A stretch of DNA of 59,136 nucleotides from Candidatus Fusobacterium pullicola. GTDB lineage: Bacteria > Fusobacteriota > Fusobacteriia > Fusobacteriales > Fusobacteriaceae. The notes under the pieces are model-generated. The model was given only the letters and a program-made list of their open reading frames with translations. It had not been told where the DNA came from and made no database searches. Within the stretch, counting starts at the first letter, position 1. Each line of letters opens with the position of its first letter. The position numbers and the translations under genes are program-made. The stretch covers positions 1 to 59,136 of the forward strand of contig JAHLFN010000019.1 in the NCBI GenBank assembly GCA_018883725.1, in the 5' to 3' direction. Below, one piece after another: positions 33,966 to 42,449 of the stretch.

Positions 33966-35018
33966 ATGAAAAGAGAATTAGCACTAGAATTTGCTAGGGT
34001 AACAGAGGCGGCAGCTTTAGCGGCTCACAAATGGGTAGGAAGAGGAGACAAAGAGGCAGCTGACCAAGCGGCAGTAGATGCTATGAGAACTATGTTAAAT
34101 AGAATCTCGATAGATGGAGAGATAGTAATAGGAGAGGGAGAGATAGATGAAGCTCCTATGCTTTATATCGGTGAGAAAGTAGGAAGAGCAAATCAACCTA
34201 AATCAGAATTAGAAGAGGGAGAAACTATTGATGGATGTTCAGCTGTAGATATAGCTGTAGACCCAGTAGAGGGAACAAGAATGACAGCTCAAGGACAAGC
34301 GAATGCAATAACAGTTCTAGCTGTAGGAAATAAAGGAAGCTTCTTAAAGGCTCCAGATATGTATATGGAGAAGTTAATAGTAGGACCAGAAGCAAAAGGG
34401 GTAATTGACCTAAATAAACCTCTTATAGAGAATATTCACAATGTAGCAAAGGCTCTTAAAAAAGATTTAAGAGATATGATGGTAGTGGTTTTAGATAAAC
34501 CTAGACACTCACAAATTATAAAAGATTTACAAAAATTAGGAATAAAAGTATATGCTTTACCAGATGGAGATGTAGCAGGGTCTATACTTACTTGTATTGT
34601 TGACTCAGATGCAGATATCCTTTATGGAATAGGAGGGGCTCCAGAAGGAGTTATATCAGCGGCTGTAATTAGAGCTCTAGGTGGAGATATGCAAGCTAGA
34701 TTAAAACTTAGAAGTGAAGTAAAAGGTGTAACTTTAGAAAATGATAAGATTTCTAACTTTGAAAAACGTAGATGTGAAGAGATGGGACTAAGAGTTGGAG
34801 ATGTCTTAAAAATGGATGACCTAGTAAAAGATGACGAAGTAATATTCTCAGCTACAGGAATTACTAGTGGAGATCTATTAGAAGGTATCAAAAGAAAAGG
34901 GAATATTGCTAGAACACAAACTCTAGTAGTAAGAGGAAAAAGTAAAACTATTAGATATATCAATTCAGTTCATAATTTAGATTATAAAGATGAAAAGATA
35001 AGCCATCTAGTTAAATAG
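33966..35018 (+). CDS. glpX: Class II fructose-1,6-bisphosphatase
   Basis: The protein has 350 residues. It begins RELALEFARVTEAAALAAHKWVGRGDKEAADQAAVDAM (in part), the GlpX start, with metal-binding acidic motifs GEGEIDEAPM (about 55-65) and DPVEGT (about 98), and IGGAPEGVISAAVIRALGG (split) near 220. It removes the 1-phosphate of fructose-1,6-bisphosphate in gluconeogenesis. GGGAGG lies upstream. A strong terminator follows. Confidence 0.96.
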   Translation: MKRELALEFARVTEAAALAAHKWVGRGDKEAADQAAVDAMRTMLNRISIDGEIVIGEGEIDEAPMLYIGEKVGRANQPKSELEEGETIDGCSAVDIAVDPVEGTRMTAQGQANAITVLAVGNKGSFLKAPDMYMEKLIVGPEAKGVIDLNKPLIENIHNVAKALKKDLRDMMVVVLDKPRHSQIIKDLQKLGIKVYALPDGDVAGSILTCIVDSDADILYGIGGAPEGVISAAVIRALGGDMQARLKLRSEVKGVTLENDKISNFEKRRCEEMGLRVGDVLKMDDLVKDDEVIFSATGITSGDLLEGIKRKGNIARTQTLVVRGKSKTIRYINSVHNLDYKDEKISHLVK

Positions 35019-35037
35019 TTAATATAGGAACAGTAAG

Positions 35038-35090
35038 AATTCAAGAATAACTTTTATCCTTTTAGAGTTTGTTATTCTTGAATTTTTTAT
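35038..35090 (+). terminator. Terminator after glpX
   Basis: A 14-bp perfect stem (35038-35051 with 35071-35084, AATTCAAGAATAAC and its inverse) with a 19-base loop, then TTTTT. It ends the 28,696-35,018 gene run. Confidence 0.85.
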
Positions 35091-35111
35091 TTAAAAAAGG
35101 AGAATAGAGAA

Positions 35112-35594
35112 ATGGTATTTTATGATGAGTTTTTAAAAAAGATAGATGAAGGAAAGTTTGAAGCGAAGGATATTGAGAGATTTTCTCCAGATATAAAAAG
35201 ATCAGTAATAAGTCTAGGAATAGCTATTCCTATGTTTATAATTGCTTTAGCACAATTATATATGGCTAAATTAGATGGAAACTTAATAAGGGTAGCCTTT
35301 GCAATAGGATTTATATATATGGGAATAAGACAGCTAAGAACAACTTTTTCATATAAAATTCAAATTGATGTAAAGAATAAAAAGATGAAGTTTATGAAAG
35401 TAGATATAGATTTAACGAGAGTTGAAAGTTGTACTTTAAAAGAGGGAAAAGTTGGAAAAAGATTGGAAGTGGTATTGGATATAATAACTTTTGATAACCA
35501 GCAGTATATTATTCCACTTTATATGAATAGAAAATTAAAATTTGTGTGGTTGATGAGAGAAATTTTGAAAAAGAGTTTTATAATAAAAAAATAA
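35112..35594 (+). CDS. Small membrane protein with a cytoplasmic beta-rich domain
   Basis: The protein has 160 residues and I do not recognise the family. Two close hydrophobic helices (about 33-78: SVISLGIAIPMFIIALAQLYM and VAFAIGFIYMGIRQL) form a hairpin. The rest alternates short strands (YKIQIDVKNKKMKFMKVDIDLTRVESCTL, QYIIPLYM), the look of a bacterial PH-like domain. AAAGGAGAATAGAGAA precedes the ATG. It appears to be a lone gene between the glpX terminator and a new promoter. Confidence 0.7.
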   Translation: MVFYDEFLKKIDEGKFEAKDIERFSPDIKRSVISLGIAIPMFIIALAQLYMAKLDGNLIRVAFAIGFIYMGIRQLRTTFSYKIQIDVKNKKMKFMKVDIDLTRVESCTLKEGKVGKRLEVVLDIITFDNQQYIIPLYMNRKLKFVWLMREILKKSFIIKK

Positions 35595-35604
35595 TTAAAA
35601 TTTC

Positions 35605-35633
35605 TTGACAATTACATAAAAAAAGGGTAGAAT
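35605..35633 (+). promoter_or_regulatory. Strong promoter before a small membrane-peptide gene
   Basis: TTGACA (35605-35610), a 17-bp spacer and TAGAAT (35628-35633): one mismatch to consensus overall. Confidence 0.75.
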
Positions 35634-35664
35634 TAGTAAAAGTATAAAAAGGGGAGAAAGATTC

Positions 35665-35775
35665 ATGATTATGACTAATAAAATGATAATATGTTCAATA
35701 ATTCTGATAATAATGCTAATAATTAAGCATTGTAATTTTGACATATTTAAATTTATTAGGCATATAGAGAATTAA
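35665..35775 (+). CDS. Putative 36-residue membrane peptide
   Basis: ATG 35665 follows GGGGAG at ten bases and the frame reads MIMTNKMIICSIILIIMLII followed by KHCNFDIFKFIRHIEN and TAA. One hydrophobic helix is followed by a basic tail, as in small membrane proteins and type I toxin-like peptides. It has its own near-consensus promoter (35605-35633) and terminator (35825-35851), forming a complete unit of about 220 bp. It may be a free peptide or a leader controlling the transporter gene downstream. No homologue is known to me. Confidence 0.5.
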   Translation: MIMTNKMIICSIILIIMLIIKHCNFDIFKFIRHIEN

Positions 35776-35824
35776 ATGAAGAGTGTTAGTAGAAGTATAA
35801 CTAGCTTTTATCAATTAAGTTTTT

Positions 35825-35851
35825 AACAGCCTAATAGGCTGTTTTTTTTAT
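35825..35851 (+). terminator. Terminator after the small membrane-peptide gene
   Basis: The 8-bp stem AACAGCCT/AGGCTGTT (35825-35832 with 35836-35843) has a 3-base loop, then seven more T. It lies only 23 bases before the transporter ATG, so it could act as an attenuator. Confidence 0.8.
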
Positions 35852-35873
35852 ATATAACATCAAGGGGGATTTT

Positions 35874-36872
35874 ATGAGAGAAGAGAGAAATTTTTTTAAC
35901 AGAGTGAGTGAGTTTTTAGGAAGGTATTTTGTAGCTTTAGTTGTTATTATTGCTTGTCTTGCTTTAATAGTTCCAAATCCTTTTTTAATTTTAGGAAAAA
36001 TGAGGTTTGTGGGCCAATCTTTAGTAAGCTTATGTTTAGGAATAATTATGTTTGTCATGGGACTTACACTAAATAAAAGAGATTTTCAGGTTGTTTTAAC
36101 TAATCCAAGGGATATCTTTATAGGATGTTTAGCTCAATTTACAATTATGCCTTTAGGAGCTTTTTTCCTAGCTAAAATTTTTAATTTACCAAGTGAATTG
36201 GCTGTAGGTTTAGTTTTATTAGGAACTTGTCCAGGTGGTACAGCAAGTAACGTAATGACATATCTAGCAAAGGGTGATGTAGCACTATCTATAGGGATGA
36301 CGACGGTATCAACTATCTTAGCACCAATACTAACCCCATTACTAACTTATCTACTAGCAGGACAATGGGTTGATATAAATGTTACTTTAATGGTATTAGA
36401 CATTATAAAAGTTGTAATTATTCCCATTATTTTAGGATTAATTTTTCATAAGATTTTTAAAGAGAAAATTGAAAAAATAACTAAAGTTTTAGTAATTATA
36501 CCAATTTTAACAATTTTACTCGTAATGGGAATATGTGTAGCCCCAAATAGAGCTAATTTAATTAATTCAGGGATAATTCTAATATTAGTAGTTTGTTTGC
36601 ATAATTGGTTAGGATTTATTATGGGATATTTAGTTGGAAAACTTACAAAAATGAATGAGAGTAAGAAAAGAGCTTTAGCAATAGAAGTTGGACTACAAAA
36701 TTCAGGATTGGCAGTAGGACTTTCGGCACAGTTTGGAAATCCAATTTGTGCTTTACCAGCAGCAATTGCAACAGTTATTCATCAAATTTCTGGTTCTTTT
36801 TTAGCTAATTTGTTTTCCGGAAATATTAACTTTACTAAATTAAAAATAGGTAAAAAAGTTGTATCAAATTAA
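35874..36872 (+). CDS. BASS-family sodium-coupled organic anion transporter
   Basis: The protein has 332 residues with about ten hydrophobic helices. BASS hallmarks: LVLLGTCPGGTASNVMTYLAKGDVALSIGMTT (split; about 117-145) and EVGLQNSGLAVGLSAQFGNP (about 265). The family includes bile-acid, pyruvate, 2-keto-acid and pantoate transporters driven by Na+. The dehydrogenase gene 21 bp downstream looks like a reductase of 2-oxo acids, so a keto or hydroxy acid is a better guess for the substrate than a bile acid. Substrate is inferred. Confidence 0.85.
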   Translation: MREERNFFNRVSEFLGRYFVALVVIIACLALIVPNPFLILGKMRFVGQSLVSLCLGIIMFVMGLTLNKRDFQVVLTNPRDIFIGCLAQFTIMPLGAFFLAKIFNLPSELAVGLVLLGTCPGGTASNVMTYLAKGDVALSIGMTTVSTILAPILTPLLTYLLAGQWVDINVTLMVLDIIKVVIIPIILGLIFHKIFKEKIEKITKVLVIIPILTILLVMGICVAPNRANLINSGIILILVVCLHNWLGFIMGYLVGKLTKMNESKKRALAIEVGLQNSGLAVGLSAQFGNPICALPAAIATVIHQISGSFLANLFSGNINFTKLKIGKKVVSN

Positions 36873-36893
36873 AATTATTTATGGAGGAAAGAT

Positions 36894-37979
36894 ATGTTAA
36901 CAAAAAGTTTATTTTTACCAAGCTATACAATAGGTGATGAGGCATATAAAGAGGTTTTAAATATTTGTAAAAAATATGGAAAGAAGATTGTTTTTATCGG
37001 AGGAAAAACTGCTTTAGATGTAGCTGAAAAAAAGTTAAGAGAAGTTTTAAAAAATAGCTCTTTTGAGATTTTAGGAAGTTTTTGGTATGGTGGAGAAGCA
37101 GCATACGAAAATGTAGAAAAATTAAAGGAAAAAAAGGAAATTTTAGAAGCGGATATGATATTTGCTGTTGGTGGAGGAAAGGCTTTAGATACATGTAAAG
37201 TGTTATCATCACAATTAGATAAGGCTCTATTTAATTTTCCTACAATAGCTTCAACTTGCGCAGCTACAACTTGTGTATGTGCTATGTATAATGAGAATGG
37301 CTCATTTAAAGATTTGTATTGGAGAAAAAGGCCAGCTGAGCATGTATTTATTGATACTGAAATTATAGCTCAAGCTCCTACTAAATATCTATGGGCTGGA
37401 ATTGGAGATACTTTAGCTAAAGGGTATGAACCAGAGTTTTCAGCAAGAGGAAGAGAGTTAGATAATAAAAATTTAACTGGAATAACTCTATCATCTCTAT
37501 GTAGTGCACCATTGATAAAATATGGAAAAAAGGCTTTAGAAAGCTCTATGAATAAAAGTAGCAGTATGGAGTTAGAGGAAGTTATTTTAAGTATAATAGT
37601 GAGTACAGGGCTTGTTTCTAACTGTGTAGATAATGATTACAATAGTTGTGTAGCTCATGCTGTATGTTATGGATTTTCAATGTTACATGAGGTAGAAGAA
37701 AAACATCTCCATGGAGAGTTGGTTTCTTATGGAGTATTAGTTCAATTAGTTCTTGATAACAAAATTGAAGAGTTAAAAAAATTATTAGAATTTTATAAAG
37801 AGATAGGTCTTCCAACTACTTTTAATAAATTTTCTGTAACTCAAGAGGAAATAAATAATGTTGTATTGAAAAAAGCTAGTGAGGTAAATGATATAAAAGT
37901 TGCGGCAGTTACAGTAAATTATGAAGTTTTAAGAGAGGCTGTATATAGATTAGAAAGTTTGATAAATAATGGTTTTTAG
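36894..37979 (+). CDS. Iron-type alcohol dehydrogenase (GldA/HcxA-like)
   Basis: The protein has 361 residues. It has a nucleotide-binding domain with GKKIVFIGGKTAL and FAVGGGKALDTCK (GGGK motif, about 93), and metal ligands expected in DTLAKGYEPEF (about 177), HAVCYGFSML (about 255) and HLHGELVSYGVLVQL (about 270). The HGE-x-V-x-Y-G-x-L-V-Q block resembles the hydroxycarboxylate dehydrogenase HcxA (YbdH) more than glycerol dehydrogenase, so NAD(P)H-linked reduction of a 2-oxo acid is plausible. It follows the BASS transporter, likely one operon. Confidence 0.82.
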   Translation: MLTKSLFLPSYTIGDEAYKEVLNICKKYGKKIVFIGGKTALDVAEKKLREVLKNSSFEILGSFWYGGEAAYENVEKLKEKKEILEADMIFAVGGGKALDTCKVLSSQLDKALFNFPTIASTCAATTCVCAMYNENGSFKDLYWRKRPAEHVFIDTEIIAQAPTKYLWAGIGDTLAKGYEPEFSARGRELDNKNLTGITLSSLCSAPLIKYGKKALESSMNKSSSMELEEVILSIIVSTGLVSNCVDNDYNSCVAHAVCYGFSMLHEVEEKHLHGELVSYGVLVQLVLDNKIEELKKLLEFYKEIGLPTTFNKFSVTQEEINNVVLKKASEVNDIKVAAVTVNYEVLREAVYRLESLINNGF

Positions 37980-38028
37980 TAGTTTGAAAAAAATAAATAA
38001 AAAATTATAAAAAAAATTAAAAAAATAT

Positions 38029-38057
38029 TTGACAAGAAATGATAAATGTGGTATTAT
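38029..38057 (+). promoter_or_regulatory. Promoter of the tRNA cluster
   Basis: TTGACA (38029-38034), a 17-bp spacer and TATTAT (38052-38057), 11 bases before the first tRNA. Confidence 0.8.
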
Positions 38058-38068
38058 TATTCTTGTCT

Positions 38069-38144
<76 letters not shown>

Positions 38145-38154
38145 AATAAAAGAT

Positions 38155-38229
38155 GCCCCGTTCGTTCAGTGGTAAGGACATCAGATTTTCACTCTGGAAA
38201 CAGGGGTTCGATTCCCCTACGGGGTACCA
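38155..38229 (+). tRNA. tRNA-Glu (anticodon TTC)
   Basis: Acceptor GCCCCGT/ACGGGGT with a G-U at the first pair; anticodon loop TTTTCAC in a TCAGA/TCTGG stem; CCA encoded. Confidence 0.93.
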
Positions 38230-38232
38230 CTA

Positions 38233-38308
38233 GGTCTCATAGCTCAGTTGGGAGAGCACCTGCCTTACAAGCAGGGGGTCACAGGTTCAAGTCCTGTTGA
38301 GACCACCA
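38233..38308 (+). tRNA. tRNA-Val (anticodon TAC)
   Basis: Acceptor GGTCTCA/TGAGACC; loop CTTACAA in a CCTGC/GCAGG stem; CCA encoded. It begins three bases after tRNA-Glu. Confidence 0.95.
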
Positions 38309-38314
38309 TATTAT

Positions 38315-38391
38315 GGGGGTGTAGCTCAGTTGGTTAGAGCGCATGCCTGTCACGCATGAGGTCGCGAGTTCGACCCTCGTCACTCCCGCCA
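38315..38391 (+). tRNA. tRNA-Asp (anticodon GTC)
   Basis: Acceptor GGGGGTG/CACTCCC (one G-U); loop CTGTCAC in a CATGC/GCATG stem; discriminator G and encoded CCA, as usual for tRNA-Asp. Confidence 0.95.
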
Positions 38392-38401
38392 TATTAATTG
38401 T

Positions 38402-38477
<76 letters not shown>

Positions 38478-38496
38478 TTTTTTTAAACTGAATAGT

Positions 38497-38580
38497 GCGA
38501 GGATGGCGGAATTGGCAGACGCGCTAGACTTAGGATCTAGTGTCCCAGACGTGAGAGTTCAAGTCTCTCTCTTCGCACCA
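38497..38580 (+). tRNA. tRNA-Leu (anticodon TAG)
   Basis: This is an 84-base class II tRNA with a long variable arm (TGTCCCAGACGTG). The acceptor is GCGAGGA/TCTTCGC with one G-U, the loop is CTTAGGA, and CCA is encoded. It is the last tRNA of the cluster. Confidence 0.95.
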
Positions 38581-38593
38581 CTTTGTAAATAAC

Positions 38594-38620
38594 ACTCCAC
38601 TCAATGTGGAGTTTTTTTTA
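38594..38620 (+). terminator. Terminator of the tRNA cluster
   Basis: The 7-bp stem ACTCCAC/GTGGAGT (38594-38600 with 38606-38612) has a 5-base loop, then seven more T. Confidence 0.9.
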
Positions 38621-38728
38621 TATCTTATTACAGAGTTAGATTAAATATTTGAGTGTTTTAAAAGGCAAAAAGTTAAAATTTAAAGAGATAAAATTATAGA
38701 ATTGTCTATTTTTTTGTACTAGTAGTAC

Positions 38729-38758
38729 TTTACAAAACCACTAAAAATATATTATAAT
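38729..38758 (+). promoter_or_regulatory. Promoter of the 38,792-49,021 gene run
   Basis: TTTACA (38729-38734), an 18-bp spacer and TATAAT (38753-38758). An inverted repeat GTACT-AGT-AGTAC (38716-38728) abuts the -35 and could be an operator. Confidence 0.65.
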
Positions 38759-38791
38759 TAAGAGAAAAGAGATAAATTAGGAGGACAACTG

Positions 38792-39901
38792 ATGGTTAAT
38801 GTAGAAAGAATGGTAAAGAATTTTGTTAATATGGCAAAGATATCTTCACCATCATTAAAAGAAAGAGAAGTTGCTGATTATATAAAAAGAGAGTTAGAAA
38901 GTATAGGATTAGAAGTATTAGAGGATAACGCTGGGGATAAAACAGGAGGAAACTCTGGAAATATAATTGGAATTTTAAGAGCACCAGGAAAGAAAAAAGT
39001 TTTATTAAGTGCACATATGGATACGGTATTACCTTGTGATAAGGTAACACCAATCATTGAAAATGGAGTAATAAAAAGTGATGGGACAACTGTTCTAGGT
39101 GGAGATGATAAGGCAGGAATAGCTAATATAATAGAGGCTATTAGAGTTATAAAGGAAAATAATATAGATCATCCAGAGATAATAGTTGTGTGTTCTATAG
39201 CTGAAGAGATAGGATTATTGGGAGCGAAAAATTTTGAAATAGAGAAATATTCTCCAGATTATTCATTTATATTAGATTCAAGTGGTAAACCTGGAATAGC
39301 AATAGTTCAAACTCCATATTCAGCAAAGGGGCAAATAAAAATAATAGGAAGACCAGCTCATGCAGGAATAGCTCCAGAAAATGGAATAAATGCTTTAACA
39401 GTTGCGGCTCATGCTATTACAAAACTAAAACTTGGAAGAATAGATAGTGAAACAACTTCTAATATAGGAGTAGTAAGAGGTGGAGAAGCTGTTAATATAG
39501 TTATGCCAGAGGTAACTCTTCAATATGAAGCAAGAAGTTTCTCAGGAGAGAAATTAGATAATTTATTAAAAGAGACAGCTGATATTTTTGAAACAGTAGC
39601 AAAGGAGTTTGGAGCTAGTGTTGAAAATGGAGTAGAGAAGGGATATTCGGGATATCATTTAAAAGAAGATGATGAAATATTAAGATATTTTGAAAAAGCT
39701 TGTTCAAATGTAGGAATGGATTATGTAACAAAATCTACAGGTGGAGGAAGTGACTCAAATATATATAATGAAAAAGGATATAAAGCTTTAACATTAGCAA
39801 TAGGAATGACAAAGGTTCACACTAAAGAGGAATACATAGAGATTCAAGATATGGTAAATACAACAAAATTAGTTGTAGAAATTTTAAGGGAAATAGCATA
39901 A
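38792..39901 (+). CDS. M20-family metallopeptidase (PepT-like)
   Basis: The protein has 369 residues. Zinc-site blocks are in order: LLSAHMDTV (about 72), GGDDKAGIANI (about 105), SIAEEIGLLGA (catalytic Glu and ligand, about 137), LDSSGKPG (about 163) and the C-terminal ligand region GMTKVHTKEEY (about 345). A dimerisation lid lies between (GRPAHAGIAPENG). It resembles the PepT/YqjE group of tripeptidases; the exact substrate is not set. AGGAGG precedes the ATG. It heads a long co-directional run, one base before mreC. Confidence 0.9.
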   Translation: MVNVERMVKNFVNMAKISSPSLKEREVADYIKRELESIGLEVLEDNAGDKTGGNSGNIIGILRAPGKKKVLLSAHMDTVLPCDKVTPIIENGVIKSDGTTVLGGDDKAGIANIIEAIRVIKENNIDHPEIIVVCSIAEEIGLLGAKNFEIEKYSPDYSFILDSSGKPGIAIVQTPYSAKGQIKIIGRPAHAGIAPENGINALTVAAHAITKLKLGRIDSETTSNIGVVRGGEAVNIVMPEVTLQYEARSFSGEKLDNLLKETADIFETVAKEFGASVENGVEKGYSGYHLKEDDEILRYFEKACSNVGMDYVTKSTGGGSDSNIYNEKGYKALTLAIGMTKVHTKEEYIEIQDMVNTTKLVVEILREIA

Positions 39902-39902
39902 G

Positions 39903-40748
39903 ATGTTACGTAAAAACAAAAGCTCTAGAAGTGCTAAAAGAAGAAAAGTGTATATAGCGGTAGCTTGTATATCTTTTCTGCTTTTGATATTTAAAGGGGC
40001 TATCAACCATGGTGTTGAACTAGTAAGTTATGTTGTTTTTCCTATTCAAAAAAAAATATATGAAATAGGGGATTATATAAAAAGAACAAAGGAAGCTATT
40101 GTAAGTTATCAAGAGATTTTAGAGGAAAATCAAGTATTAAAAAATGAGCAGATAAAGTATGATATCCTGCTGTCTTATAATGAAAAAATATTAGAAGAGA
40201 ATAAAAGATTACAGGAGATTTTAAAAATTAAAGAAGAAAAGAATTTAAATTTAAGAGTTACCAAGGTTAACTTTAGAAATCCAAGTAATCTTTATACGAG
40301 ATTTTATATAAATTTAGGTAAAAAAGATGGTGTAAAGAAAAATATGATAGTCCTATCAGGAGAAACCTTGATAGGGAAAGTTGGTAGAGTATATGAAAAT
40401 TACTCTATTGTTGATATGATAACTTCTGAAAATTTTAATGTTAGTGCTTTAACTGAAAGTCAGATGCTTGGAATCGTAAAGGGTAGTGATGAAGAGGATG
40501 GAACTCTATACTTTGAAGCAAATACATTCCAAAACAATATTGAGATAGGTGAAAAAATATATACCTCTGGAATAAGCGAGATATACCCAAAGGGATTATA
40601 TATAGGAAAAGTATCAGAAATAGATGAAGATAATGGTGAATTATTTAGAAGTATCAAAGTAAAAAACGATATAGATATTCTTAATATGATGGAGGTATTA
40701 ATTTTAATGCCAGAGGATAAAAAAGAGGTAAAAAATGGAAAAAATTAA
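39903..40748 (+). CDS. mreC: Rod-shape-determining protein MreC
   Basis: The protein has 281 residues. A basic N-terminal tail, one membrane helix (VYIAVACISFLLLIFKGAI), a coiled coil (about 58-110) and the periplasmic beta domains (YTRFYINLGKKDGVKKNMIV, LIGKVGRVYENYSIVDMITS, GLYIGKVSEIDED) match MreC. It scaffolds the elongasome between cytoskeletal MreB and cell-wall enzymes. Neither mreB nor mreD is adjacent, which is unusual. It overlaps the LolA-like gene by 14 bases. Confidence 0.9.
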   Translation: MLRKNKSSRSAKRRKVYIAVACISFLLLIFKGAINHGVELVSYVVFPIQKKIYEIGDYIKRTKEAIVSYQEILEENQVLKNEQIKYDILLSYNEKILEENKRLQEILKIKEEKNLNLRVTKVNFRNPSNLYTRFYINLGKKDGVKKNMIVLSGETLIGKVGRVYENYSIVDMITSENFNVSALTESQMLGIVKGSDEEDGTLYFEANTFQNNIEIGEKIYTSGISEIYPKGLYIGKVSEIDEDNGELFRSIKVKNDIDILNMMEVLILMPEDKKEVKNGKN

Positions 40749-41265
40749 GTATTTTCTTTTGTTTTTGATAATAAACCTAATTACTTTTGGAAAAAGTATA
40801 GATAGTATAAAGGATATAACCTTTGAAGTAGAAGAAAAGCTGTATATGAATAATGATACAAAGAAAAGTGAATATGTCATAAAATATATTAAGCCTGATT
40901 TTATAAGAAAAGAGGTATTGAAACCTGAATTAAATAAAGGGGAAATATATATTTATAGTGAGGGAAAAAAAATAGTTTATCTTCCACTTTTTGACCAAAT
41001 AAGTGAAGAGAATATAGTTAATGGAGAAGATAATACATTAGAGAGTTTAAACTATATTATGAAAGAGAAAGAGTTAAAAGATGGAGAGATGACTTTAAAA
41101 AATGGTATAACTTTGAAATTGGAGAAATTAAAAAAAGTATCAGGGTATACTTTACCAGAAAGCTTAACTATATATGATGGAAAGATTAAAGTAGCAAGTT
41201 TAAAAATAAAGAATTATAGGATAGATTCAAACTTAAATAGAGAGGAGTTAGCACTCCATGATTAA
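40735..41265 (+). CDS. LolA-like outer-membrane lipoprotein carrier
   Basis: The protein has 176 residues with a signal peptide (KYFLLFLIINLITFG). The pattern is that of the LolA/LolB half-barrel: FEVEEKLYMNNDTKKSEYVIKYIKPDFIRKEVLKP (split), GEIYIYSEGKKIVYLPLFDQ, and TLKLEKLKKVSGYTLPESLTIYDGK. LolA ferries lipoproteins through the periplasm, so its presence supports a two-membrane cell. It overlaps mreC before it and recO after it. Called from strand pattern and size; sequence identity to E. coli LolA would be low. Confidence 0.65.
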   Translation: MEKIKYFLLFLIINLITFGKSIDSIKDITFEVEEKLYMNNDTKKSEYVIKYIKPDFIRKEVLKPELNKGEIYIYSEGKKIVYLPLFDQISEENIVNGEDNTLESLNYIMKEKELKDGEMTLKNGITLKLEKLKKVSGYTLPESLTIYDGKIKVASLKIKNYRIDSNLNREELALHD

Positions 41266-41974
41266 GTTTATCAATGACAACGGCATTGTGATAAATAAAA
41301 GGGATTTTGGAGAGGCTGATAGATATATAACTGTATTTACTGAAAATTTTGGAAAAATCGTATTTCTTTTGAAAGGGATTAGAAAGAGTAAGAAAAGAGA
41401 GCTAAACTCTGTAGATGTACTTACTCTTTCTAAATTTACTTTTTATAAAAAAGGTGAGGTATATACAGCATCTAACTTTCTAGGAGTAGATTCTTTTATG
41501 GAGATAAAGGGTAACTTAGAGAATTTGAGTTTATCACTTTATATTCTAGCTATTTTAAATGATATTTTGGTGGAGAATAATAGAAAAAAATCTCTATACC
41601 AAATTACAATAAAAACATTAAATTATTTAAAAAGTAGTGTGGATAGAAGGAATAACTATATTCTGTTGGGATACTACTTATATTATTTGATAAAGGACGA
41701 AGGATTGAAGATTGATATGGGAGTAGGAGAGAATTTCTCCTATGAAAAATCAAGGTTTTTACTAGAGAACGAAAGATATACCTATAAGATTTCTCGCGAA
41801 GAGAAAGAGATAGTGGAGTTGTTTGTTGCAGGAAAGGTAAGAAATATTATAGAAGGTAGATATTTATTTGAAGATATAGAAAGGGTTGTAACTCTATTTG
41901 AAAAATATTTAAGTTTTCATTTAGGAGTTCAATCTAAATTAAAAAATTATATTATGGGGGTAGAGAATGATTAA
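41258..41974 (+). CDS. recO: DNA repair protein RecO
   Basis: The protein has 238 residues. The N-terminal OB fold is clear: GIVINKRDFGEADRYITVFTENFGKIVFLLKGIRKSKKR (split), then VLTLSKFTFYKKGEVYTAS. A helical C-terminal domain follows. The Cys4 zinc site found in many RecO proteins is not seen, as in some bacteria. RecO anneals strands and helps RecR load RecA. The gene overlaps both neighbours by eight bases, which fits a compact operon. Confidence 0.85.
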   Translation: MIKFINDNGIVINKRDFGEADRYITVFTENFGKIVFLLKGIRKSKKRELNSVDVLTLSKFTFYKKGEVYTASNFLGVDSFMEIKGNLENLSLSLYILAILNDILVENNRKKSLYQITIKTLNYLKSSVDRRNNYILLGYYLYYLIKDEGLKIDMGVGENFSYEKSRFLLENERYTYKISREEKEIVELFVAGKVRNIIEGRYLFEDIERVVTLFEKYLSFHLGVQSKLKNYIMGVEND

Positions 41975-42440
41975 TATAGTAAAAATAACTGACTATATGT
42001 CAGAAGAATTAATTTCTCTTAATCTAAAAGCTAAAACAAAAGATGAAGTATTATTAGAATTATCAAAATTGATGGAGACTTCGCCAAATATTTCAAATGA
42101 GAGCAACAACATATATAAATCTCTAGTGGAGAGAGAAAAATTAGGAAGTACAGGAATAGGAAAGGGAGTGGCAATTCCTCATGCTAAAACAGAAGCAGCT
42201 AAGGAGTTAACAATAGCTTTTGGTATAAGTAAAGAAAAGATAGATTTTAAATCTATGGATAATGAGGGAGTAAATATATTCTTTGTTTTTGCTTCACCAA
42301 ATAAGGATAGTCAAATCTATCTTAAGGTATTGGCTAGAATATCTCGTTTAATCAGAGAGGAGAGCTTTAGACAAGGCTTATTAGAGTGTAAGAGTGCAAG
42401 TGAGGTAATAGAGTATATTAGTAAGAAAGAATCAGTGTAG
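41967..42440 (+). CDS. PTS EIIA-type protein (PtsN-like)
   Basis: The protein has 157 residues. It is a PTS_EIIA_2 domain with the phosphorylatable His in GKGVAIPHAKT (about 72) and LGSTGIGKG before it; later VNIFFVFASPNKDSQIYLKVLARISRL is typical. No EIIB/EIIC sugar subunit is nearby, so a regulatory role (nitrogen/potassium/carbon signalling as for PtsN) is likelier than sugar uptake. It overlaps recO and is nine bases before nrdR. Confidence 0.85.
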   Translation: MINIVKITDYMSEELISLNLKAKTKDEVLLELSKLMETSPNISNESNNIYKSLVEREKLGSTGIGKGVAIPHAKTEAAKELTIAFGISKEKIDFKSMDNEGVNIFFVFASPNKDSQIYLKVLARISRLIREESFRQGLLECKSASEVIEYISKKESV

Positions 42441-42449
42441 GTGATAGTT

